Shown: piece by piece, positions 55,880 through 64,000 of the stretch
Position numbering within the stretch: the first letter of the stretch is position 1
Layout: the number at the start of each line of letters is the position of its first letter
Assembly: GCA_034766995.1 (NCBI GenBank)
Contig: CM068315.1
Location: forward strand, 40,087,818-40,151,817
DNA: 64,000 nucleotides
Source: Acanthacorydalis orientalis
Taxonomy: Eukaryota; Arthropoda; Insecta; Megaloptera; Corydalidae
Direction: 5' to 3'
Translations under genes and position numbers: made by a program
Notes under the pieces: generated by a model
What the model was told of the DNA's origin: nothing
The model's database searches: none
Seen by the model: only the letters and a program-made list of their open reading frames with translations

Positions 55880-56570
55880 CAATTTTAAAAAAGAATACCC
55901 GTTGATTCCATTTACGGTGCACGTAAGTAGGCTTGTTAGGTGACATCGTGGCCGATTAAGTAAGATTTATACTCTCTTGCTTTTTTTTCATTTCGACGTA
56001 CCGTGGGTTCGAATTCTATTATGACACGGATACGATGTCGTCGAAATGAAATAAATTACACGAATCCCGCTGTCGCGTTGCGAAAAATCGAACTGTGAAA
56101 TGACGTGGGCGTGTTTTGAACTCGGCCGACGTAACGACACTGTTTAAGAAACACTGCGTTAAGGTTACGCTTACGAAACTCCTTTATTGCCCGTGTATGT
56201 ATCTATGTGTGTGTGTGTGTCCCATCTTCACGAGAGTGGAAGAATAATTGACGCCGACGAGTCTGCGTGGTGACGTCATGGGGACCGCCCGAACGACCAA
56301 CGCCCAAGGTCAGCAGACGACACACCGTACCAACACACACACGCACACAAACAGACCATATCAGAGCTCGTGATGTGCTTTCACACACAAATGCGCACAC
56401 ACACACTCGCAACGTACACAAAACCCGCGTTCCAAATATGCTCTGTGTATGGAATCGGCTGGCTTGGCTGACCACAAACTCTGTATACAAACATACACAC
56501 ACACACACTCATAAGCGTATCATTTGCGGCCCTGACACATGGCCCCGTCCGTACGTTTCGGTTATCTTCT
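55880..56570. promoter_or_regulatory. CpG-rich block with CRE-like palindrome
   Basis: Dense in CG dinucleotides, interrupted by GT and CA microsatellites (56205-56220, 56330-56406, 56490-56508). Contains a perfect TGACGTCA palindrome (GTGGTGACGTCATGGGG) near 56270, the cAMP-response-element consensus bound by CREB/ATF factors. No transposon ends. Overlapping frames on both strands are dominated by the CA/GT repeats and are not credible genes. Candidate promoter or enhancer. Confidence 0.35.
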
Positions 56571-56701
56571 ATATTGCCAGACTGTGTTATTGTTGGCTAA
56601 TACAATATGTATTTATTCTGTGTTGAATATTTGATGATTACTGCTGAAGTGTTGAGGTCAGCCTATCAAAGTAGACACTACATACATATACAAACATACA
56701 A

Positions 56702-56704
<3 letters not shown>

Positions 56705-56744
<40 letters not shown>

Positions 56745-56808
56745 GTGTATATAATATATATATATATATATATATGTGTATGTAATATATATATATATGT
56801 ATATATAT
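56705..56808. repeat. (TA)n array flanking an RTE tail
   Basis: TA repeats with GTG interruptions, running into (ATC)n. Confidence 0.95.
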
Positions 56809-56869
56809 CATCATCATCTTCAGCCCCTGTCAATCCACTGCTGGATAAAGGCCTCTTCCATGATTTTCC

Positions 56870-56872
<3 letters not shown>
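56808..56872 (-). mobile_element. RTE-type LINE 3' tip (65 bp)
   Basis: ATCATCATCATCTTCAGCCC, then CTGTCAATCCACTGCTGGAT and AAAGGCCTCTTCCATGAT: nearly identical to 23491-23560. Only the last residues (KxxEEAFIQQWIDRG, stop) and the (GAT)n tail are present. Bounded by (TA)n on both sides. Confidence 0.85.
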
Positions 56873-56937
<65 letters not shown>

Positions 56938-56940
56938 GTA
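56873..56940. repeat. (TA)n array flanking an RTE tip
   Basis: TA run with TATG interruptions. Confidence 0.95.
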
Positions 56941-57184
56941 TGTAATAGTAGAAGCTCAATTAATACACATTCTATTACACACACTCTTCTATTTTAAAAA
57001 ATATTAACATTTTGAGTATTGTTTATACAAAGTAAGAATGGTTAAAATTTTCAGACACTACCACGATTTCAGTTGATATAAATTGCAAAAAGTTTCACTA
57101 CTTAAACTAAGATCTGTTTGTAGAGATTGTCATAAAAAATAAACAGATCGTTGAAGTAAAAAAGTATAAAAAAATGATCTGTCA

Positions 57185-57350
57185 GAAATGATTCTTATTT
57201 CTCATCCCACAGCTCAAATAGTTTTTCGATCAATAGTATTCAATGAATTATTATCGAGCATTCTTATTTTTGCTTATGTGTATTTCGATGACGATGCCAT
57301 TCCCATGAACATCATAGCACTAAGGTGCAGAGAAATGCAGGTGACAAAAT
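57185..57350. mobile_element. IR-A copy, left half
   Basis: TTTCTCATCCCACAGCTCAA, TTTTTCGATCAATAG, TTGCTTATGTGTATTTCGAT, GACGATGCCATTCCC and AGCACTAAGGTGCAGAGAAA. Confidence 0.65.
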
Positions 57351-57484
57351 CAGTAAAAATTTTAAATTGGCAAAGGAACTATTCTACTGTTCAAATTATT
57401 TTAGTTCAGTATATAATTGATATATTTGCTTACAAGTGATAATTTAAAACACATCTCTATACATTTATTTGTTTATTTTAAATT

Positions 57485-57786
57485 GATTGAAGCACTTTCA
57501 TAAATAAATTAATTTTTCATCCCACAAACAACAAAAAAAGTCAAATATTCATTAAATCTAGTGATTTATTGAATATTTTTGACTATAGTAGATCAGAAAA
57601 AGTAGTACATCGGTTATTTGTGTATCTTGTCATTTTGAAGTTGATGATATCATCAATATAAATGCGAATAAGCAGAAATGAAAAATGATCAATAGTGATT
57701 TTCAGCCAGAATTTTTTTTTTTGCTTTTTGAAATGAAATTTATATGTGAAAGTTATTTTAACCATAGTCTCAGAACTATATTATGT
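57485..57786. mobile_element. IR-A copy with both arms
   Basis: Left arm: TTTTTCATCCCACAAACAAC. Core: ATTGAATATTTTTGACTATA. Right half: AAATGCGAATAAGCAGAAAT, GAAAAATGATCAATAGTG. Right end: ACCATAGTCTCAGAACTATA. About 300 bp. Confidence 0.65.
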
Positions 57787-57789
57787 AAT

Positions 57790-58395
57790 TAAACTAATTG
57801 TTTATGTAGCTTGTTTGCTTTAACCATTTTTTTATTACAATTTATTCCATGAAAAAGGTATAAAAATTATATCCTGATAAAGGATTTTCTGATTTATAAA
57901 AACGTAATTATTCTTTTCTGAACAAAAGATATTCTTTACATATAAATAAAAAAGGTATATTAACGACAACGATGTACGATTTGATTTTTTATTAGTTATT
58001 TATGTTGTACGGTGGTCATTAGTATTAGAAAATTACAAAATTCTTCACTTGTCTTCAAAATAACATTCCTATTTTTATAATTTATTCAATATGTCTACTA
58101 GTTTTTTTTATTATAAAAAATAATCCCCATTTTAGTAATCTTTTTCGTCTTATACTGATGGATTACTAGTTGCGTCGAGCACATCTGTTCGATTACCTAT
58201 CAATAATTATTATCTGAGGAAAAGTTTGGCTGAAAACTTCTAAAAGATATCTTAACACCTATGAGATTCATGTTATTTAATAAAATGGTTTATCGATGAA
58301 AAGACCAAGAAAAAAATTGAATAATTTATAAATAAAGAAATACAAATGAATAATTAAAGCGTTTTTATATGATGAGGAAAAAAATCAATGAACTT
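57790..58395. other. AT-rich DNA without recognisable feature
   Basis: Nothing recognised. Confidence 0.5.
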
Positions 58396-58871
58396 TAATA
58401 AAAAAAAATTTGACGAAAATGTTAGATAATTGATTATTTTTGAATGTTGCTTATGCGCATTTCAATGCCGATATCGTCATCCTCGGAGCATTAAAGCATA
58501 AAAAAAACTGCATAATGTATTTTTCTGTAGGTTAGCATTTAGAATATGATATCATCTTTTATGTTTCCGTTCGACTCTTCTCCACCCATGAACTGTATGC
58601 TGTGTACAGAGGCTCGAGACTTGCGTTTTTAAAATCAACTGTCGACTTTATCGGTCAAGGTTTTTCTAAGAAGTGAAGCATTTTTCATAACCGACGGTGT
58701 CGCTTTTCGCAGCTCAGTCACTAGAATTTCATAATACCGACGAAATACTAGCGAAAGATGATTGGATCACTATTGAAATACGTATAAGTAACAACTAAAA
58801 CCAAGAAATGTTTGTCAGAAAAATCTGTTGTGGTATGAATGAATAATTTGTTTGTGAAAGTAGACTTAGCT

Positions 58872-59799
58872 TCTTCTTTTTCGGTATCGTTATAGCACAA
58901 ATCGAGCCTTGGTCTCTTCAATTTTCTGCCTCCAGACATTCCTTTGTCTGCCAGTCGTTATCCAGTTCCTTACTTCCAACAGTTCCACTGCATTATTTTC
59001 TACATTGTCTATCTATCTGAGCTTTGGTTGTCCCACAAATCTTCTCCCTCCTGATTGTCCATTTCAGGCTCTTTTTGGTACTCTTGAGTCCGGAATCCGC
59101 TCAGTGTGGCCTGTTCATCGCAGGCGAAGCATTTTTATGAAGACCAATAGTTTTGGTTCTCTAGAGATTTTGTATAATTCGAAGTTGGAGCGTATTCTCC
59201 ATATAAATCCATCGTTTATTGGTCTAAATATCCTTCTCAACATTCTTCTTTCGACGGTGTCCAACATTTCTGCGGTCTTAGATGACATAATTCACGCTTT
59301 ACCTCTATAAGAGATATTACAATACGGATGAGTGTATGGATTTTGGTCTTCCTGTGCACATTTTTGAATTTAATTCTGGGCAAGAACGTGAAATATGTTC
59401 TATTTGGTGCTGCTATTCGTTTTTGAACTTCTCGAGATTCATGATTTTCACTGATAATATTTGAGCCAAGATATGTAAAATTGTTTATAACCTCGAGATT
59501 GTCATCATCGATGGTGTCGTTTTGATCTAATCTTTTCTTTCGTCTTCTACGTTGCAGCATTATTTTGCTTTTATATTCATTTATTCTTAGACCAATGCCT
59601 GCTGCAGTTGTCTCAAGGGCTCAAACGATTTCTTTAATGACAAGTATAGATCTTCTCATGATGTTTAGGTCATCGGAATATCCCGCTATTTGTTGTGCTT
59701 TGTTGAGTAAGGTGGAGTCCACGTTTACTGGGATGTTCCGTACTGTATGTTCAAGTGATAAGTTGAAGAGCATTGGGGCCAGACTATCACCTTGTTAAG
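58872..59799 (-). mobile_element. 5'-truncated non-LTR retrotransposon (LINE) inside IR-A
   Basis: A 928-bp insertion flanked by 11-bp target duplications, TAGACTTAGCT (58861-58871) and TGGACTTAGCT (59800-59810), with one difference. The minus strand encodes the C-terminal part of a reverse transcriptase. The 3' end at left has a short AAGAAG-type tail. 5' truncation at right is usual for LINEs. Confidence 0.85.
58880..59797 (-). pseudogene. LINE reverse transcriptase, C-terminal part
   Basis: Minus-strand pieces in order: SGPMLFNLSLEHTVRNIPVN, then QQIAGYSDDLNIMRRS, which contains the catalytic YxDD box as YSDD (usual YADD). Next come TAAGIGLRINEYKSKIMLQR and VINNFTYLGSNIISENHES, EVQKRIAAPNRTYF, IKFKNVHRKTKIHTLIR (the conserved post-palm YLGS and RI..A..F regions). 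The tail has GRKLKRPRLDLCYNDTEKEE. Frames are broken at several points. Class: RTE/CR1-like non-LTR element; the exact clade is uncertain. Confidence 0.8.
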
Positions 59800-60085
59800 T
59801 GGACTTAGCTACAATCTCAAAACTATATTTTGAATCAATTCCTGTTTATCACCTGTTATATGCAAATGTATATTTCTGTATAAATGTGATTTTATTAGAA
59901 AAAAATTATCAAACATTTTTTAAATCGATTTAGTGGTAAAGTAGCTATTGTCTCTATGTTTATGGAATGAATTAGTTCTGCATTTGTGTTAGTTAATAAA
60001 TAATTTAAAGATTCTTTGCATAAACCGTGATTATTGTGTTAATAAAGAAAATATTTGTTATTGATATTAATAAAAATCAATCTCT

Positions 60086-60220
<135 letters not shown>

Positions 60221-60229
60221 CTCAATTTT

Positions 60230-60980
60230 GTTGCATATATTCACATACATTGTAATAAAAATAAAGAATCAAATTGATTAATTTTCATCTGAGTTTTAAA
60301 TGAATTTTCTTCGGTCGACATAATTTATTTCTCTGGCGCCAAGAAGTTCAGTGCGTAATTAATTAAATGTTACTCAGCTACGTTTCAAGCAATCTCATTT
60401 AAATAAGTGCTCAGAAAAGTAGCCAGACATACTTCATATGAAAACTATTTACTTTGCCAACTTTCTTGCATTTCGCAACGAGTTCGGCTGACGTACACTG
60501 ATGGATATTTGTGTAAGCTTACTTATAAAGAACGAAATGTATTCTTTGCTAAACATTCATTAGGCATGTGCATTTTCACAATAGGCACGGATTTCGGACA
60601 AAATTCTTCAAAAAAAAATTCAGACAGAACCCAATGAAACATTTGAAATATTTTCGGAAAGAAGTATGAAACTTTTTTTAACTTAACGAGAAATTTTAAT
60701 TAACAACACAATTCGCAAAACTATTCAACTGAAATAGGGTTTGATTTTCTTGATTAACAGATTCTTGTTTTTAAATTAATATTTGTTTATTCTGACATAC
60801 GTTCAAAAATATTTTTAGATTTATAATTCTTTTTTCAAATAGCTTCATAATCTTTTGTGAATACTTATTGTAAATCGTGTAATCTTAGTAAATCTTACAG
60901 TAAATGTTTAACTGTGATTATAAGTAAAAAATTTCTTAAAAACAATTTTGAGAATTTTTTTTTAATGCACGCAAGATATA
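60230..60980. other. AT-rich DNA without recognisable feature
   Basis: Nothing recognised. A 76-codon frame at 60407-60637 has no recognisable domain. Confidence 0.45.
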
Positions 60981-60984
60981 ATGT

Positions 60985-61345
60985 TTAGTAGTGTGATTAA
61001 ATTCACTGTCAATTATTATTTCTCTCTTCCATTATACAATTTTTTTCTAATCAAAATTGTTCTATAATTGATTATTGATGATCATTTGTGATTTTTGTTT
61101 AGTGCATTTCTTTAGTAATGTAATCATTCTCATATCAGCGGTTAAGTATGAAAAAATTTAATCTTTAGAGTTCTAAATTTAAAAAAACGTTTTTTTCTTT
61201 GATTTTTCTCTGAGATCAATTGAATCGTTATAAAAATGCGCTACACAGCAATCAGAAATGATCAGTAAACAAATATTGAACATGTTCGATCAGAAACCTT
61301 TATTTAGTTTACAGGAGAGAAAAAATTAATTTGTAAAAAGAAACA
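60985..61345. mobile_element. IR-A copy with both halves
   Basis: Left: AGTGTGATTAAATTCACTG, TTCTAATCAAAATTGTTCTA, TTGATTATTGATGATCATTT, AGTGCATTTCTTTAG, CATTCTCATATCAGCGGTTA. Right: GCTACACAGCAATCAGAAAT, ATATTGAACATGTTCGATCA, TTAGTTTACAGGAGAG. About 360 bp. Confidence 0.7.
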
Positions 61346-61349
61346 ATCA

Positions 61350-61670
61350 TTGTATTTATAAAGATTCCATTTATTAAACAATGAAGGCAATGATTTGAAG
61401 CAAATTTATTTATTTTTATATGAGAATCCAAACAGAAGGAAATATTCATATAAGGAACACTTCTTTAATAAAAATCTATATTTAATGAAACGTAGTTGCT
61501 GGAAACTGTTTCAGCTCTATATTATGTTTTTAATCCAATATAATTCCTTCTATAACAAAAACATTTAAGTGACAGAATATATTTCTCTATAAATTTGATC
61601 GGATTTTTTTTTCGGGTTGTTTGGATTCATGAATTAATTTGTGGAAAAGCTGCATAGTTTTTTTGTCTCC
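61350..61670. other. AT-rich DNA without recognisable feature
   Basis: Nothing recognised. Confidence 0.4.
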
Positions 61671-61676
61671 AATGTA

Positions 61677-62171
61677 TTAGGTCGGTAAAGAAATAATTGC
61701 AGTTTTTGTTTTCTTAATTCTAATCTTATTTTTTTCAATGAAAGTGTCGTTTCATCATGTTCATGTTAATTTCATTTTAAAGTACATTTTTCGGTCTATA
61801 TTTTGGTAACATCGATTTTGGTTTTACTATTAATTTTGTTTCAAATTGGGCTATTGAATTGAAGATGGAAAAAAAGAAAATAAGAGAAATTTTATATGGG
61901 TGTGGGTACTGTTAAGAAACGTACTGTGCAATGGTGATTCCAAAACTTTAATTCTGGGAACGAGAGCCTTGAAGATGAAGAAAGTTGTGGACGTCCTTCT
62001 TCAGTTTATAACGACCAACTGAAGGCGCTAATTGAATCAGAACCACGCACAACAATTCGAGAACTTGCACAAAAGTTAGACGTTAGTCATTCAACATTTT
62101 TGGACCACACATTGAAAAATGTATATGAATTTGAAGGCCATAAACCGCGATTATTTTTCTACCGATCTAAT
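61677..62171 (+). mobile_element. mariner deletion derivative Mar-A
   Basis: The left end is TTAGGTCGGTAAAGAAATAA, then TTGCAGTTTTTG; the right end read inward is TTAGATCGGTAGAAAAATAA, then TCGCGGTTTATGG. About 495 bp with the shared internal deletion after the helix-turn-helix region. Confidence 0.88.
61865..62170 (+). pseudogene. Mar-A transposase N-terminal fragment
   Basis: Plus-strand pieces include SGNESLEDEESCGRPSS-like residues, then YNDQLKALIESEPRTTIREL and KLDVSHSTFLDH. At the deletion joint the sequence passes to LKNVYEFEGHKPRLFFYRS. This is the same joint as at 36640, where HLKPIKLKSVYEFKDHEPQL is read. No catalytic domain. Confidence 0.8.
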
Positions 62172-62462
62172 AAAACAGGTTTAAGTCTAAATAAAATTTA
62201 TTTACTATTTTCTCTCTTCTTTTACCCTGGAAAGAGACTGTATACAAACTTTATATTTGTGAGAAATGAAATTAAACGAAATGCGTTGTCCTCAAAATCA
62301 TATATAATAGCTAAAAACTCCTTTATAGTGAGACAACAGATAGAAGGATAAACAGACAGACAACAGATAGAAGTTACCCTACTAGATTATTTTTATTGTA
62401 TGAACATTTTTTTTTAATCTCTAATTTTAGGTGTATTCACATAAGTTATTGATAACAAGATA

Positions 62463-62985
62463 AATATATCAGGTGTTCAAATTAATTCAGTGCCCTTTGT
62501 ATCAAAAATTAGTATTTACGGAAAAATGGAATGCATTTCAATCCTCAAAATATCTCTCATTATTTTTTATAAGTTTCTTCCATCTGTCTGGTATCTAAAA
62601 AATCCGTTATCGAAAAAAAGATGGCGGTTTTAAGTCAATGAAGTCATAATGCATTCTTGGATCTCATCCACTGATTTACCATTTTTTTTCATTTTTTATA
62701 CACCACAACACCTTCTCCTAAAGCTGAACAAATCCTATTTGCGACTTCGACAGATTTTTTTCAAGTGGAATTCGAAAAGTATGCAAATGTTACTTTTCGA
62801 ACGTCGTCGTCTTCATTACTGTTTTTGAATAATTATGACAACTGCTCAGTCAAGACATGTACATTTAAATATTAATGTTGACACTTAAAAATCCTAAAAC
62901 GACGAGAAAATATTTTAATTAAAAACAGAGTTATAATTTATACAATTTAAAGACGCCGAATTAATTTTTACAAGTAATAAATAAT
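62463..62985 (-). mobile_element. mariner deletion derivative Mar-B
   Basis: The left end is CAGGTGTTCAAATTAATTCA, then GTGCC; the right end is GACGCCGAATTAATTTTTAC, then AAGTAAT. About 520 bp. The same N-terminal/C-terminal transposase fusion as at 10501, with more stops. Confidence 0.85.
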
Positions 62986-62989
62986 ATTT

Positions 62990-63800
62990 CTATGTCTAAT
63001 TTATCATTTGACAATTTTCTTCTTAATTAGATTATCGTGATTGCTTTGATATTAATCGCTACAAGAACCAAAAAAAGATTCTTCGTTATCGAATCAAGCC
63101 CATGCTTTGCTTTCTGTTAGTTTTTGTTTTTCAAAAAAAGATCACCTTAAACACAAACAATAAAAGTAAGAAAGAGGAACTGAACAATAATCTGCAAGTC
63201 AATAAAACATCAGTTGTAAAAAACATATAATTTTTCATAATTGTTTCTTTACAACATTTCAAGAGCATAATAAATATAAATAAAACAATACATATAATAT
63301 ATTCATAAATATATATAATCATATTTGTATTCAACACTGACATTCGACATTCCGGCATTTAAATCATAGATTAAACAGCTTGTCTACATTTTCAATTAAT
63401 TATCGATAACATTAAATCATATTCTCAAATAGGACAAGTCATTAACTGAAATATAAATCAATAAGTGTATACATGTAAATAAAATACAAATGCTATCGAA
63501 TTCAGTCGAGGTCCGGAAAACAACACTAATAGTTACAACAGTAACACCATGTTATTTATAACCTACGCAAAGTAGAAAAAAGCAAAGACAAATACAGAAT
63601 TTGGATACAAACGACATATTATACGTGTTTTCGTGAATAAATTATTTAATTATTTATGATTTAAAAATTTCTTAGTGTCGTATGTTTGGTTTTCGTGGCA
63701 GGTAAATTGAAAGAAATGCCAATTTATCATTTATTTTTCTTCATATGTCCATAAAAGAGTTGAATAAGTTAAGTTTTGTTTTACTTAAATTATAATTTGA
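62990..63800. other. AT-rich DNA without recognisable feature
   Basis: A 75-codon minus-strand frame at 63131-63358 is hydrophobic but has no recognisable domain. Nothing else recognised. Confidence 0.45.
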
Positions 63801-63807
63801 TTTACTA

Positions 63808-63900
63808 GGGGGCTCTGCATGTTGTTCGTTGCGCTCGATAGACTCTGGGGGGAGGGGGGCTTCGCCTACCACTCATTGACGCTCGCTCCTCCCCTCTAAT
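63808..63900. repeat. GC-rich dispersed repeat beginning TACTAGGG
   Basis: TACTAGGGGGCTCTGCATG, GTTGCGCTCGATAG, then GGGGGGCTTCGCCTACC. Related to 41754-41835 by the TACTAGGG start and the CTTCGCC and GCGCTCGA words. Family unknown. Confidence 0.45.
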
Positions 63901-64000
63901 AAATAACAGAAATTAACAAATTATACACACGAATAATCCGCGTGAAATGCAAGTCATAAAATTCTTACTGGAAATTTTATAAAAATTAACATAAAAACAT

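Larger units (their letters stand above)
58400..59840. mobile_element. IR-A copy interrupted by a LINE insertion
   Basis: Left half: AATTGATTATTTTTGAATGT, TGCTTATGCGCATTTCAATG, TCATCCTCGGAGCATTAAAG. Right half from 58757: TGATTGGATCACTATTGAAA, TACGTATAAGTAACAACT, TGTTGTGGTATGAATGAATA, GTGAAAGTAGACTTAGC. The last segment of the element (GGACTTAGCTACAATCTCAA, AACTATATT) lies beyond the LINE, at 59801-59830. Confidence 0.7.

Noticed and set aside
55940..56040. tRNA-like sequence with a B-box word GGTTCGAATTC and an A-box-like TGGCCGATTAAGT
   Set aside because: No acceptor stem and T-arm can be folded with normal spacing; at most a tRNA-derived relic.
56203..56626. Overlapping open frames of 101 and 119 codons on opposite strands
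   Set aside because: Dominated by Cys-Val and Thr-His repeats from GT and CA microsatellites.

Overview
This window looks like AT-rich, intergenic or intronic DNA from an arthropod nuclear genome, most likely an insect. I base that on the very high AT content, dozens of long (TA)n arrays, and many decayed copies of insect-type mobile elements: several mariner lineages, a pogo/Tigger element, piggyBac, hAT and RTE-like LINEs. I cannot name the order. I see no recognisable protein-coding host gene, rRNA or convincing tRNA. Almost every readable coding stretch is a broken transposase or reverse transcriptase.

Layout. 0-3.6 kb: AT-rich DNA with (TA)n arrays and one copy of an unnamed inverted-repeat element, called IR-A here. 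3.6-5.2 kb: a pogo-like terminus, three tandem hairpins, and a near full-length dead mariner (Mar-D). 6.2-6.5 kb: a CpG-rich island. 8-12.3 kb: a local tandem duplication, IR-A, and Mar-B deletion derivatives. 12.3-13.5 kb: a GC-rich unidentified block and a second Mar-D. 16-22.4 kb: IR-A copies, a piggyBac-type element, a CpG island, a hAT element with a perfect 8-bp target duplication, and Mar-B and Mar-A derivatives. 23-28 kb: RTE tail between (TA)n arrays, Mar-B, an 83-bp Mar-A, and a piggyBac remnant. 28.2-29.8 kb: a mariner (Mar-E) broken by two later insertions. 31.3-31.9 kb: a degenerate minisatellite. 32.5-37.3 kb: Mar-A derivatives, other mariner fragments, a possible untranslated host exon at 34.1-34.6 kb, and a mariner nested in IR-A. 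38.3-39.1 kb: a pogo derivative with an open C-terminal reading frame. 40-44.4 kb: a large composite (TA)n array, IR-A, a CpG-rich island and a Mar-C fragment. 46.3-51.1 kb: a duplicated block, a hAT element, a near full-length Mar-A, and a DUF4817-type transposase fragment. 51.8-53.0 kb: Mar-C between (TA)n tracts. 54-64 kb: IR-A copies, a CpG-rich region, a second RTE tail, a LINE inserted in IR-A, and last Mar-A and Mar-B derivatives.

The elements form an insertion record. Mar-A and Mar-B mostly persist as internally deleted copies that keep both ends, and several copies share the same deletion joint, so the short form itself seems to have been amplified. IR-A, at about 17 places here, is the most frequent non-microsatellite repeat and I cannot assign it to a known family. 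(TA)n tracts lie next to many insertions. The few CpG-rich stretches free of recognisable transposons are the best candidates for host regulatory DNA or exons. Repeat names (IR-A, Mar-A to Mar-G) are labels used only in this annotation.
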